From: Acidimicrobiales bacterium
Lineage (GTDB): Bacteria; Actinomycetota; Acidimicrobiia; Acidimicrobiales; AC-14
Assembly (NCBI GenBank): GCA_025463925.1
Contig: JAODBK010000087.1
Coordinates: 1 to 64,000 of the forward strand
DNA: 64,000 bases
Reading direction: 5' to 3'
The translations under genes were made by a program, and so were the position numbers. The notes under the pieces were generated by a model. That model had not been told where the DNA came from and did no database searches. It saw only the letters and a program-made list of their open reading frames with translations. Positions 50,836 through 58,536 of this stretch are shown here, piece after piece; position 1 is the first letter of the stretch; each line of letters starts with the position of its first letter.

Positions 50836-51545
50836 GCGCGCTGCTCGAGCTCGATGGTGTCTCTGCCGGCTACGGGCCGTTCCGCGCGCTCTTCGACGTC
50901 TCGCTGACCGTGCCGGATGGCACCGCGGTCGCGTTGCTCGGGTCCAACGGCTCGGGCAAGTCGACGGTCGCGCGCGTCGCGACCGGGCTGGTGCCGGTGA
51001 GCCGCGGGCGCATCCGCTTCGACGGCCGCGACGTCACCGGCTGGCCGGCGTGGCGCCTGGCCCGGCTGGGGGTCGCGCACGCGCCCGAAGGCCGGTCGGT
51101 GTTCGCCAGCCTGACCGTCGAGGAGAACCTGCTGCTGACGTTCCGCGCCGCGCTGGGGCGCGGCGGCGTCCCGGACGCGCTGGCCCGCGCGTACGCCGCC
51201 TTCCCGCGTCTCGGTGAGCGGCGCAAGCAGAGCGCGGGCACGCTCTCGGGCGGCGAGCAGCGCATGCTCTCGCTGGCGAAGGTGCTGGCCAACCCGCCAC
51301 GGCTGCTCGTGGTCGACGAGCTGTCGCTCGGGCTGGCGCCGGTCGTCGTCGACGAGGTGTTCCGCACCCTCCAGCTGGTGCGCGACAACGGCACCGCGCT
51401 GCTCGTCGTCGACCAGCACGTCGGTCGGGCGCTCGCCCTCGCCGACCACGTCGTCCTGCTCAGCAAGGGCCAGGTCGTGCACCACGGCCCGGCCGGCGAG
51501 CTGGGCGACCTGGCCGAGAAGCTCATGCCCGGCGCCCCGGTCTAG
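50832..51545 (+). CDS. livF: LivF-type ABC transporter ATP-binding protein
   Basis: A 237-residue ATPase: Walker A GSNGSGKSTV, Q loop and LGVAHAPEGRSVFASLTV, signature AGTLSGGEQRMLSLAKVL, Walker B LLVVDELSLGLAPVVVDE and switch residue in VVDQHV. It forms the heterodimer with LivG and is the last gene of the operon starting at 46849. A strong hairpin (51547-51593) directly follows its stop. Confidence 0.93.
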   Translation: MSALLELDGVSAGYGPFRALFDVSLTVPDGTAVALLGSNGSGKSTVARVATGLVPVSRGRIRFDGRDVTGWPAWRLARLGVAHAPEGRSVFASLTVEENLLLTFRAALGRGGVPDALARAYAAFPRLGERRKQSAGTLSGGEQRMLSLAKVLANPPRLLVVDELSLGLAPVVVDEVFRTLQLVRDNGTALLVVDQHVGRALALADHVVLLSKGQVVHHGPAGELGDLAEKLMPGAPV

Positions 51546-51546
51546 C

Positions 51547-51593
51547 TTTTGCCTCCCCGCACCGGCCGCAGAGGCCGGTGGCGGGAGGCAAAA
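51547..51593. terminator. Bidirectional rho-independent-like terminator
   Basis: An A/T-flanked hairpin: TTTTGCCTCCC...ACCGGCC pairs with GGCCGGT...GGGAGGCAAAA through 11 and 8 base pairs separated by a two-base mismatch, loop GCAGA. The T and A tracts at the two ends let it act in both directions between the convergent livF gene (stop 51545) and lipoprotein gene (stop 51603). Confidence 0.85.
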
Positions 51594-51602
51594 CCGTGGG
51601 GG

Positions 51603-52091
51603 TCAGGGCTTGCAGTCGGCGGGTGGGACGTTGTTGTTGCCGAGGGCCTCGAGCGAGCAGTTGTACTCCTCGCTGACGAGCCACTTGCCGTTGACACGGA
51701 CGGCCCGGCCGGTGGCGTGGGGCAACACCGGCGCGCCGTTGAGGAAGAGGGTGAACGTGACGACCGCGGTGTTGGCGTCCTCGAACTCGATCTTCTCGAC
51801 CTTGGCGGTCGTCCCCTTCGTCTGACCCTTGTCGACCGACATCTGGCGGAACGCCCGGTGCTTCTCGCCGTTCTCCATGAGCAGCACCGCCTGGTCGACG
51901 GTGGTGTGCTCGTTGAAGAACGTCTCCCAGTCGGTCGTGATCTCGGCCTTGGCCTGCGCCGGGTCCTGCGTCGTCGTGGTCGGTGCGATCGTGGTCGCCG
52001 GAGCGGTGGTCTTGGTCTTGCTGCTGCCACAGCCGGCCAGCACCAGGCCCAGCACCGCGACCGATCCGACCCAGCGCATCGACGTCCGCAT
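51603..52091 (-). CDS. Small lipoprotein with NTF2/MTB12-like domain
   Basis: A 162-residue lipoprotein. The signal VGSVAVLGLVLAGC ends in a lipobox; a Thr-rich linker follows. The mature domain (ITTDWETFFNEHTTVDQAVL, LMENGEKHRAFRQM, VEKIEFEDANTAVVTFTLFL, GRAVRVNGKWLVSEEYNCSL) resembles the NTF2-like secreted antigen MTB12 of mycobacteria, a surface lipoprotein of unknown function. Its own dyad lies 18 bp upstream. Regulation with the catabolic genes suggests it may help substrate capture at the surface (inference). Confidence 0.8.
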   Translation of the reverse strand: MRTSMRWVGSVAVLGLVLAGCGSSKTKTTAPATTIAPTTTTQDPAQAKAEITTDWETFFNEHTTVDQAVLLMENGEKHRAFRQMSVDKGQTKGTTAKVEKIEFEDANTAVVTFTLFLNGAPVLPHATGRAVRVNGKWLVSEEYNCSLEALGNNNVPPADCKP

Positions 52092-52109
52092 GGCAACCCC
52101 CCGATTCCC

Positions 52110-52123
52110 TGACGCTTCCGTCA
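52110..52123. promoter_or_regulatory. TGAC-N6-GTCA operator-like dyad, copy 12
   Basis: TGACGCTTCCGTCA in TTCCCTGAC...GTCAGGGA, upstream of the minus-strand lipoprotein (start 52091) and 15 bp after the stop of the acyl-CoA dehydrogenase gene at 52138. Confidence 0.73.
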
Positions 52124-52137
52124 GGGACTGTAACCGG

Positions 52138-53214
52138 TCAGAGGCCGAGGAGGGTGGCCACCTGGCGGCGATGGTGCGCGCCGTTGCCGAGCAGGGCGTC
52201 GCCGACCTTGGCCCGCTTCACGTACAGGTGCATGTCGTGCTCCCACGTGTACCCGATGCCGCCCATCGTCTGGATGCCCTCCTGCGCGAGCAGCCGCTGG
52301 CAGTCGCCGGCCGCGGCCTTCGCCATCGCCGTCGCCATCGCCCGGCGGTCGTCGTCCTCGGCGATCGTCAGTGCCGCGAACCACGTCGTGGCGCGGGCCC
52401 GCTCGAGCGCGATCAGCATGTCGGCGAACTTGTGCTTGATCGCTTGGAACGAGCCGATGGGCACGCCGAACTGCACGCGCGTCTTGGCGTGCTCCAGCGC
52501 GACGTCGAAGATCGACTGGCACGCGCCGACCGTCTCGCCGGCCAGCGCGACGACGGCTTCTTGCCGGGCGCGGGCCACGCGGTCCGGCCCGCCGACGAGG
52601 GCGCGGTCGGGGCTGACCGCGACGGCGTCGAAGCTCACGGTCGCGACCTGTCGACTGGCGTCGAGGCCGGCGATCGCCGTGGCGTCGACCGCGGCCGCCG
52701 GCGCCACGAAGGCCCGCTCGCCGACGACCACGACGATCTCGTCGGCGCGGTCACCGTCGAGGACGTGGCGCTTCACGCCGTCGAGCCGCCATCCTCCCGA
52801 CGACGTCGGCGTCGCGGTCACCGGCGCGTCGGCGTCGTCGTCGACGGCCAGCGCACCAGTCAGCTCGCCGGCGGCGATCGGCCCGAGGAACGCCGTCCGT
52901 TGCTCGGCCGACCCGGCCTCACGCAGAGCCGGGACGAACTGCGTCGCGGTGGCGACGAACGGGCCGGGTGCGACGGCTCGGCCGAGCTCCTCGCAGACGA
53001 TGACGGCCTCGAGGGCGCCGAGCCCGAGGCCGCCATGCTCCTCGGGGACGGTGAGCGCCGGCCAGCCGAGCTCCACCATCGTGGCCCACAACGCGTCGGC
53101 TGTCGCGCCCTTCTCCACCACGTCGCGCACGAGCCGCATCGGGCACTCGCGGTCGAGCACCGCCCGGACACTGGCCTGGAGCTCTCGCTGGTCCTCGGTC
53201 AGCTCCAGGTCCAT
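52138..53214 (-). CDS. Acyl-CoA dehydrogenase, short beta-type
   Basis: A 358-residue acyl-CoA dehydrogenase-family protein: DLELTEDQRELQASVRAVLD at the start, AKTRVQFGVPIGSFQAIKHK in the middle and GGIGYTWEHDMHLYVKRAKV at the end. Like the 21067 protein it lacks the SEPGAGSD and GGTSE motifs and probably the alpha-type catalytic glutamate, so a beta subunit of a hetero-oligomer is likely. No alpha-type gene is adjacent; the partner may be any of those at 22207, 34746 or 61970. The TetR gene stop overlaps its start (ATGA on the minus strand), placing it in one operon with the regulator. Confidence 0.88.
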   Translation of the reverse strand: MDLELTEDQRELQASVRAVLDRECPMRLVRDVVEKGATADALWATMVELGWPALTVPEEHGGLGLGALEAVIVCEELGRAVAPGPFVATATQFVPALREAGSAEQRTAFLGPIAAGELTGALAVDDDADAPVTATPTSSGGWRLDGVKRHVLDGDRADEIVVVVGERAFVAPAAAVDATAIAGLDASRQVATVSFDAVAVSPDRALVGGPDRVARARQEAVVALAGETVGACQSIFDVALEHAKTRVQFGVPIGSFQAIKHKFADMLIALERARATTWFAALTIAEDDDRRAMATAMAKAAAGDCQRLLAQEGIQTMGGIGYTWEHDMHLYVKRAKVGDALLGNGAHHRRQVATLLGL

Positions 53215-53918
53215 CAGCGGCGAGCGTCCTTGCCGGGGCGGGCGCCGCCGAACAGTCCGGTGTGGACGATGGTCGTCAGCGTCTCGAGCATCGCGTCCCG
53301 GTCGTACCGCAGACCACGCGAGACGTTGTAGTAGTTGAATCGCTCGATCATCGCGACGAACGCGACCGCGGCGATCTCGGCGTCGACCCCCTTGTTGGCG
53401 GCCGCGATGCGGCGGGCCAGGCCACCGGTGAACGCGCGGGTGGTCTCGGTGCCCATGCGGCCCCAGTCCGAGTCGTCGACGTCGGCCTCGGCCCAGGCGC
53501 GGATCACCGGCCCGTAGTGGTCGTAGAGGTCGCAGAACCGACCGAGCCAGGCGCGCAACTCGAGGAAGCCGGCCTCGTCCGGACCGACGTCGCCGAGCGC
53601 GTTCGCCAGCGACGTCATCTCCTCGGCCACGTCGGCGACCAGCGCGCGGAAGAGGTCCTCCTTGTTGGCGAAGTACAGGTAGAAGGTGCCGTGGGACGTC
53701 TTGGCGACCTTGACGATGTCGTCGACCCGGGCGGCGTGGAAGCCGCGCTTGTCGAACACGACCATGGCGGCGTCCAGCAGCTTGCGCATGGTCTTCTTGC
53801 CCTGGGCCCGCAGCTCCCGCTCCTGCGCGGGCACGCCACCGCGAGCCGCGTTGGCGCCGGTCGCCTTCTTGGCGGGAGCCCTCTTGCGCGGCGAGGCCCC
53901 GCGACCTGACACGCTCAT
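53214..53918 (-). CDS. TetR family transcriptional regulator, candidate master regulator
   Basis: A 234-residue TetR-type repressor. The N-terminus is an unusual basic tail (SPRKRAPAKKATGANAARGG). The TetR helix-turn-helix follows: LLDAAMVVFDKRGFHAARVD, then DIVKVAKTSHGTFYLYFANK with the recognition helix around 74-86. The C-terminal ligand domain runs from DLFRALVADVAEEM to the end. ATG 53918 is chosen because the longer frame to 53999 is antisense to the divergent ligase. Its start codon lies inside a dyad (53907-53920), as expected for autorepression. It is co-transcribed with a beta-type acyl-CoA dehydrogenase and divergent from an acyl-CoA ligase; a CoA thioester is a plausible effector (inference). 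Confidence 0.88.
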   Translation of the reverse strand: MSVSGRGASPRKRAPAKKATGANAARGGVPAQERELRAQGKKTMRKLLDAAMVVFDKRGFHAARVDDIVKVAKTSHGTFYLYFANKEDLFRALVADVAEEMTSLANALGDVGPDEAGFLELRAWLGRFCDLYDHYGPVIRAWAEADVDDSDWGRMGTETTRAFTGGLARRIAAANKGVDAEIAAVAFVAMIERFNYYNVSRGLRYDRDAMLETLTTIVHTGLFGGARPGKDARR

Positions 53919-53920
53919 CA
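53907..53920. promoter_or_regulatory. Imperfect TGAC-N6-(A)TCA dyad over the TetR start, copy 13
   Basis: TGACACGCTCATCA in ACCTGAC...ATCAGGT: one base departs from the GTCA half. It spans the ATG of the TetR gene (53916-53918) and is 30 bp from the divergent acyl-CoA ligase start, the expected place for an autoregulatory site. Confidence 0.55.
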
Positions 53921-53950
53921 GGTTCGGAAGGCTAGACGAAGGGGGCCGAG

Positions 53951-55432
53951 GTGCTACGGGAGGTGCTGGGCGAGGCGGCGCGCCGATTCGGCGACACACC
54001 CGCGTACGTGGCGGCGGACGGCTGGTCGGTGACCTACGCCGCGCTCGATCGCGCCAGCGACGAGGTCGCGGTGGGGCTTGCTCGGCGGGGCGTCGGCATG
54101 GGCGATGTCGTCGCGCTCGTGCTGCCGGCGTGCCCGGAGTACTTCGTGGCGTACCTGGCGGCAGCGAAGGTGGGCGCGGTGACCGCGGGCGTCAACCCTC
54201 GGCTGTCGCCGCCCGAGCGCGAAGGCGTCCTCGAGGTCGCCGGGCCCAAGCTCGTGCTGGCGACGGGAGACCTGGCGCCGGCGGCGTGGCCGGTCGAGGA
54301 GGTGGCACCGGCGCCGTCGGCGGACGCGATGCTGCACTCCTTGCGGACGCCGGGCGACAGGCCACCGACGCTGCCCGACGACCCCGAACGACCGGTCGCG
54401 ATCATCTTCACTTCGGGCACCACCGGCGCGCCCAAGGGCGCGCTGTTCTGCAACCGGCAGCTTTCGGCGATCGTGGCCATCGACGTCGGCGACCGCTGGG
54501 GTGGCGGCGGGTCACAGCTCGCCGGCACCGCGCTGGCGCACCTCGGCCCGATGACCAAGCTGCCGGGAAACTTGCGGCAGGGCGCCACCGCCTACCTGAC
54601 CGCGCGCTGGCGGGCCGAGGACGCGTTGCGGATGACGTCCGAGCTGAAGATGACGTCGATCGGTGGCATCCCGACGCAGGTCGCCCTGATGCTGCGCGTT
54701 CCCGACTTCGACCGCTACGACCTGTCGTCGCTGCGCGCCATCATCATTGGCGGCGGCCCGGCGACACCGTCGCTCGTGCGCGAGGCGCGCCAGCGGTTCG
54801 GCGTACCGGTGTCGTCGCGCTACTCCTGCACCGAGGCCGCGATCGGGATCGGGACGGGCCTCGGCGACCCACCGGAGGACGCCGAGGAGAGCGTCGGCAA
54901 GCCACTCGCCGGTGTCGAGCTGTTCCTGCTGGACGACGACGACCGCCCGGTGCCGGCTGGCGAAACCGGCCAGGTCTGCCTGAAGTCCCCGGCCGTCATG
55001 AGCGGCTACTACCGCGACCCGGCCGCGACCGCGGCGGCGTTCACGCCGCACGGTGCGGTGCGCACCGGCGACCTCGGTTGGCTGGACGACCACGGTCGCC
55101 TCCACCTCGCCGGGCGCAGCAAGGAGATGTACGTCCGGGGTGGCTACAACGTCCACCCGCTCGAGGTGGAGTCGGTGCTGAACGAGCATCCCGGCGTCGC
55201 CGCGATCGCGGTGGTGCCGCGCCCGGACGAGGTGATGGGCGAGGTCGGTGTGGCGTTCGTCGTGACCCGGTCGGGGGCGGCGTCGCCGTCACTCGACGAG
55301 CTGCGGTCCTTCGGCGCGGCCCGGCTCGCGGGCTACAAGCTGCCGGACGAGGTGCGGTTGGTCGACGAGCTCCCGCTGACCGCCATGGACAAGCTCGACC
55401 GGCGGGCTTTGCGGGCGCAGCTCGCTGGCTAA
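53951..55432 (+). CDS. Acyl-CoA synthetase (long-/medium-chain-type AMP-forming ligase)
   Basis: A 493-residue ANL-family ligase: VAIIFTSGTTGAPKGALFCN, AGTALAHLGPMTKLPGNLRQ, SRYSCTEAAIGIG, VRTGDLGWLDDHGRLHLAGR, KEMYVRGGYNVHPLEVESVL, and the catalytic lysine in TAMDKLDRRALRAQ. The GTG start 53951 follows a purine-rich GAAGGGGG site. It is divergent from the TetR gene, with the imperfect dyad beside both starts. The SDR gene downstream is only 12 bp away, so they form one operon: activation followed by 3-hydroxyacyl oxidation (inference). Confidence 0.91.
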   Translation: MLREVLGEAARRFGDTPAYVAADGWSVTYAALDRASDEVAVGLARRGVGMGDVVALVLPACPEYFVAYLAAAKVGAVTAGVNPRLSPPEREGVLEVAGPKLVLATGDLAPAAWPVEEVAPAPSADAMLHSLRTPGDRPPTLPDDPERPVAIIFTSGTTGAPKGALFCNRQLSAIVAIDVGDRWGGGGSQLAGTALAHLGPMTKLPGNLRQGATAYLTARWRAEDALRMTSELKMTSIGGIPTQVALMLRVPDFDRYDLSSLRAIIIGGGPATPSLVREARQRFGVPVSSRYSCTEAAIGIGTGLGDPPEDAEESVGKPLAGVELFLLDDDDRPVPAGETGQVCLKSPAVMSGYYRDPAATAAAFTPHGAVRTGDLGWLDDHGRLHLAGRSKEMYVRGGYNVHPLEVESVLNEHPGVAAIAVVPRPDEVMGEVGVAFVVTRSGAASPSLDELRSFGAARLAGYKLPDEVRLVDELPLTAMDKLDRRALRAQLAG

Positions 55433-55444
55433 CCTCACCGCCTC

Positions 55445-56341
55445 ATGGGACTTCTCGATGGGCGGGTAGCAGTCGTCACCGGTTCGGGACGCGGCATCGG
55501 GCGCGAGTTCGCCGTCTGCCTCGCCGCCGAAGGTGCTGCAGTGGTGGTCAACGACGTCGGCGTCGGTCTCGACGGCCGCGGCACCGACGAGGACCCGGCG
55601 GCGGTGACGGTGCGCGACATCGAGAAGGCGGGCGGCCGCGCGGTCGCGAGCTACGACTCGGTGAGCGACTTCGAGGCCGCGGGGCGCATCATCCAGACGG
55701 CCGTCGATGCGTTCGGCACGATCGACATCCTCGTGAACAACGCCGGCATCATCCGCGACAAGTCGTTGCTGAAGATGGACGAGGCGGACTACGACGCCGT
55801 CATCGCGGTTCACCAGAAGGGCTCGTTCAACTGCGCGCGCCACGCCGCCCCGATCATGAAGGACAAGGGGTACGGGCGGATCATCAACATCACGTCGTCG
55901 GCCGGGCTGCGCGGCAACTTCGGGCAGTCCAACTACGGCGCCGCCAAGGCGGCGCTGATGGGGATGACGTTCGTCTGGGCCATCGAGCTGGGCAAGTACG
56001 GCGTCACCGTCAACGCGATGGCGCCGGCCGGGTTCACCCGCATGACCGAGGGCCTGTACCAGGGCGCCGAGCCGCCGCCCGACCAGAACCCCGCGCTCAA
56101 CGCGCCGCTGGTGGCGTTCCTCGCCAGCGAGCAGGCCTCATACGTCAACGGCCAGGTGCTGGGGCGCACCGGGTTCGCGTACACGATCTTCCAGACGCCG
56201 CGGCAGGTGGCGGCGATGTGGAAGGACGGTGGCTGGACGCCGGCCGAGGTCGCCGAGAAGTTCCACGACGTGCTGGGCCAGCACCTGCAGCCGGTCGGCA
56301 TGCCGGCCCACCCGCTGCTCGGCAAGAAGGACGCGGGTTAG
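55445..56341 (+). CDS. SDR, 3-hydroxyacyl-CoA dehydrogenase-like (MFE-2 N-terminal type)
   Basis: A 298-residue SDR of the type found at the N-terminus of peroxisomal multifunctional enzyme 2. Motifs: VAVVTGSGRGIGRE, VVVNDVGVGLDGRGTDEDPA (the extended insert after the second strand), ILVNNAGIIRDKSLLKM, the catalytic Y164/K168 in YGAAKAAL, and NAMAPAGFTRMT. The insert and long C-terminus distinguish it from the 25471 SDR. It would oxidise a 3-hydroxyacyl-CoA to the 3-oxo form. Its stop overlaps the stop of a minus-strand gene (TTAG). Confidence 0.9.
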   Translation: MGLLDGRVAVVTGSGRGIGREFAVCLAAEGAAVVVNDVGVGLDGRGTDEDPAAVTVRDIEKAGGRAVASYDSVSDFEAAGRIIQTAVDAFGTIDILVNNAGIIRDKSLLKMDEADYDAVIAVHQKGSFNCARHAAPIMKDKGYGRIINITSSAGLRGNFGQSNYGAAKAALMGMTFVWAIELGKYGVTVNAMAPAGFTRMTEGLYQGAEPPPDQNPALNAPLVAFLASEQASYVNGQVLGRTGFAYTIFQTPRQVAAMWKDGGWTPAEVAEKFHDVLGQHLQPVGMPAHPLLGKKDAG

Positions 56342-56694
56342 TTCCGGGTGAGGATGGCGATCGCCCGGCTCGACTCGGCGTCTCGCGCTGCCTGGTCGAG
56401 CAGTTGGCCCAGTCGCCGGCAGGCGAGTGCCCGTACCGCCTCGTGCAGGAGGTCGGCCGCGAGTGCCGCCGACAGGTCGTCGGGAGCGGCCGACCACAGA
56501 GCGTCCCATTGACGGCGGGCGGTGGCCAGGACTGCACCACTGCCGCGGGCCAGGCCGATGAGCTCGGCAATGGCTTCGGCCCGGTCGGGCGCGCGGACGA
56601 GGCGATGGGCGTGGGCGAACACGATGCCATCGAGTGAGGCGGCTCGGCAGGCGAGTCCTGGTCCGTCTGTGCCGGAAGTTCCGTCCGCCGTCAT
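56338..56694 (-). CDS. Small uncharacterised helical protein
   Basis: A 118-residue protein I do not recognise. From ATG 56694 it reads as a compact helical protein (SLDGIVFAHAHRLVRAPDRA, then EAIAELIGLARGSGAVLATA and LHEAVRALACRRLGQLLDQA) and has a good GAGAGGTGG site upstream. The frame continues upstream but in sequence antisense-like to the nitroreductase gene. It is separated from the nitroreductase stop by 86 bp, so it may be the end of the 58476-56338 run or a separate unit. Stop TAA overlaps the convergent SDR stop. Confidence 0.55.
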   Translation of the reverse strand: MTADGTSGTDGPGLACRAASLDGIVFAHAHRLVRAPDRAEAIAELIGLARGSGAVLATARRQWDALWSAAPDDLSAALAADLLHEAVRALACRRLGQLLDQAARDAESSRAIAILTRN

Positions 56695-56780
56695 ATGTCC
56701 ACCTCTCGCCGAAATTCCCTGATCGCGGTATCGGCCGGAAACGCCCGCGGCTTGAGTCGTTCGACCCATGCGGAACGCGG

Positions 56781-57362
56781 CTATTGGCGGGTCTTGCCGT
56801 ATCTGTCGTGGTGGACGTGCTGCTCCACCGGATCGCGGCGGGGCGGGCCGAGCGGTTTGGCCGGGCGACCGAGCGGGATCACGGCCATCGGCACCACGTG
56901 CTCCGGGAGGCCGAGCAGCGCCGCCAGCTCGGCCCGCATCGCGGTCGGCATCGTCGTCAGCGCGCTGCCGAGGCCGAGGGCGCCGGCAGCCAGCATGAGG
57001 TTCTGCACCGCCGGGAAGATCGACGACGCCATTGCGTTGGCGTTGCCGCGCTGGTGATCGCCGCAGACGACCACCAGCACGGGCGCGGCCGCGATGCCGC
57101 CGGTCGCGCCGGCGTCGACGTCGGCCAGGAGCTCCGGCGCCAGCCGCGACTCGGAGTACGCCCGGCCGCCGCCGGCCCACGCGCGCGCGGTGACGTCGCC
57201 GATGACCTGTCGCGCGTCGGGGTCGCGCACGACGACGAACTCCCACGGCTGGCGGTTCTCGGCCGACGGCGCGAACGTGGCCGCCCGCAACACCTCGAGC
57301 ACGATGTCGTCGTCGACATCGTCGGGGGCGAATGCCCGGCAGGCCCGCTGGGCCCGCACCAC
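56781..57362 (-). CDS. Nitroreductase family FMN-dependent oxidoreductase
   Basis: A 193-residue nitroreductase: the N-terminal phosphate-binding VRAQRACRAFAPDDV, the FAPSAENRQPWEFVVVRDPD core, AVQNLMLAAGALGLGSALTT, and the C-terminal VVPMAVIPLGRPAKPLGPP. It would use NAD(P)H to reduce a nitro, quinone or enone group, or act in a dehalogenation-like or flavin-recycling role. The GTG start 57362 is ten bases past the stop of the gene upstream. The protein may begin a few residues earlier (family members usually start xxEFFDVVRxRR). It is the third gene of the AllA-like operon. Confidence 0.88.
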   Translation of the reverse strand: MVRAQRACRAFAPDDVDDDIVLEVLRAATFAPSAENRQPWEFVVVRDPDARQVIGDVTARAWAGGGRAYSESRLAPELLADVDAGATGGIAAAPVLVVVCGDHQRGNANAMASSIFPAVQNLMLAAGALGLGSALTTMPTAMRAELAALLGLPEHVVPMAVIPLGRPAKPLGPPRRDPVEQHVHHDRYGKTRQ

Positions 57363-57372
57363 GTCGAAGAAC

Positions 57373-58005
57373 TCAGGCAGCGAGGGCCTCGCCCAGTCGG
57401 CGGAACGTGTTGACGTAGATGATGCGCAGCGCCGGATGGAACGCCCACGCGTCGAACGCCGGCGTGCCGAAGCCGCCGCCGAGCCGCGCGATCACGTTGG
57501 GCACCATGGACGTGTAGACCGCTTCCGGGTCGTCCCGGTCGATCTCGTACAGGTGGAGGAACCACGGGTCGTCCGGTCCGGGGTCGACGCGCTGGTACGG
57601 CGTGATCATGGCGTAGCCCGGGTTGCCGGACGCCGCGATGTGGTGGATGTGCACGAAGTCGGCCCAGTCGCGCAGCGACCGCGCGGCCACCGGATCGCCA
57701 GGGTCCTTCGGCGCGATCAGCACCAGGCTGAGGCCGATCGTCGGCCGGCCGGTGAGGCAGCCCTGCCCGGGCCGCGGGAAGTGCCGGAAGTGGTGACCGC
57801 GCCGATCGGGCGGTGGCACGAACGCCGCGCCGACCTCGTACATCGTCAGCACCCGGAACTCCGGCATGACGCGGGGCAGGTCGTCGCGGTGGGGGTGGAC
57901 GTTCTCCCACCACGTCACCCGCTCGACGTGGGGACGGCCGAGCACCGCCTGATCGGTCGCATCGCCCATCTCGAGCCAGAGCCCGGGTGTGATGCGGTCC
58001 TCCAT
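57373..58005 (-). CDS. Uncharacterised protein in the AllA-like operon
   Basis: A 210-residue soluble protein with no family that I can name. It contains TWWENVHPHRDDLPRVMPEF and VLTMYEVGAAFVPPPDRRGH, then DWADFVHIHHIAASGNPGYA, ITPYQRVDPGPDDPWFLHLY and FGTPAFDAWAFHPALRIIYV. Clusters of histidines, aspartates and aromatic residues suggest an enzyme. The alternation of strands with an IHH motif recalls dimeric alpha-beta-barrel (EthD/ABM-like) proteins, but this is only by eye. It lies three bases after the AllA-like stop and ten before the nitroreductase start, so it is co-translated with both. Confidence 0.72.
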   Translation of the reverse strand: MEDRITPGLWLEMGDATDQAVLGRPHVERVTWWENVHPHRDDLPRVMPEFRVLTMYEVGAAFVPPPDRRGHHFRHFPRPGQGCLTGRPTIGLSLVLIAPKDPGDPVAARSLRDWADFVHIHHIAASGNPGYAMITPYQRVDPGPDDPWFLHLYEIDRDDPEAVYTSMVPNVIARLGGGFGTPAFDAWAFHPALRIIYVNTFRRLGEALAA

Positions 58006-58008
58006 GCG

Positions 58009-58476
58009 CTACAGCGCGACTTCGACGACCACGCCGAGGTCGCGCTCGATGTAGGCCACCTCGTTGTCGCTCTCGATCACGAACCTGCCCTGGACGTTGA
58101 CGAGGTCGACGTGCTCGCCGAGCGGGAACGGGCCCTCGTGCCACGTCTTCAACCCGAGGTTGACGCCGAGCGTCCCGTCGCACACGAACGCGCGGAGCGA
58201 GTCGAGGTGCTCGTCCTTCGACATGTCGACCTCGGGTGGGCCGACGATGATCACCGTCGGCCGGCCGGCGAGGGCGACGAGGGCCTGGGTCGCCTTGTAG
58301 TGGCGGTTGAGGTGGTCGGCCCGGATCGCCTTGCGGTCGTAGCTGATGATGTCGAGGTGCAGGACCTCGCCGTCGCGCGCCTCGATCCGGATGTCGTCGA
58401 CACCGATCACCTGGCCGAACGGCGCGAAGGCCTCAGAGGTGAGCGGCTCCGCCTTGAGCGTGATCGTGCGCGACAT
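58009..58476 (-). CDS. Ureidoglycolate lyase (AllA)-like cupin-fold protein
   Basis: A 155-residue protein similar to ureidoglycolate lyase (AllA family): LKAEPLTSEAFAPFGQVIGV at the start, RADHLNRHYKATQALVALAG in the middle, and LRAFVCDGTLGVNLGLKTWH then EGPFPLGEHVDLVNVQGRFV. True AllA releases glyoxylate from ureidoglycolate in purine breakdown; no other purine gene is present here, so a related activity on another carboxylate is equally likely. First gene of a minus-strand operon, divergent from the cupin gene at 58537, with a dyad at 58499 in the gap. Confidence 0.8.
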   Translation of the reverse strand: MSRTITLKAEPLTSEAFAPFGQVIGVDDIRIEARDGEVLHLDIISYDRKAIRADHLNRHYKATQALVALAGRPTVIIVGPPEVDMSKDEHLDSLRAFVCDGTLGVNLGLKTWHEGPFPLGEHVDLVNVQGRFVIESDNEVAYIERDLGVVVEVAL

Positions 58477-58498
58477 GCCCCCTCCTCGTAGAGTTCTG

Positions 58499-58512
58499 TG
58501 ACTCTAACGTCA
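58499..58512. promoter_or_regulatory. TGAC-N6-GTCA operator-like dyad, copy 14
   Basis: TGACTCTAACGTCA with GTCAGGGA on the right, between the divergent AllA-like gene (start 58476) and the cupin gene (start 58537). Confidence 0.68.
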
Positions 58513-58536
58513 GGGAAGATCCCCGAGGAGCGTGCC

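Noticed and set aside
53919-53999. N-terminal extension of the TetR protein
   Set aside because: It would overlap the divergent ligase start and consists of Pro/Arg-rich sequence with no similarity to TetR proteins. The ATG at 53918 is better.
56720-56733. Degenerate dyad TGATCGCGGTATCG
   Set aside because: Two deviations from TGAC-N6-GTCA, and it lies ahead of a small uncertain gene; kept out of the operator list.
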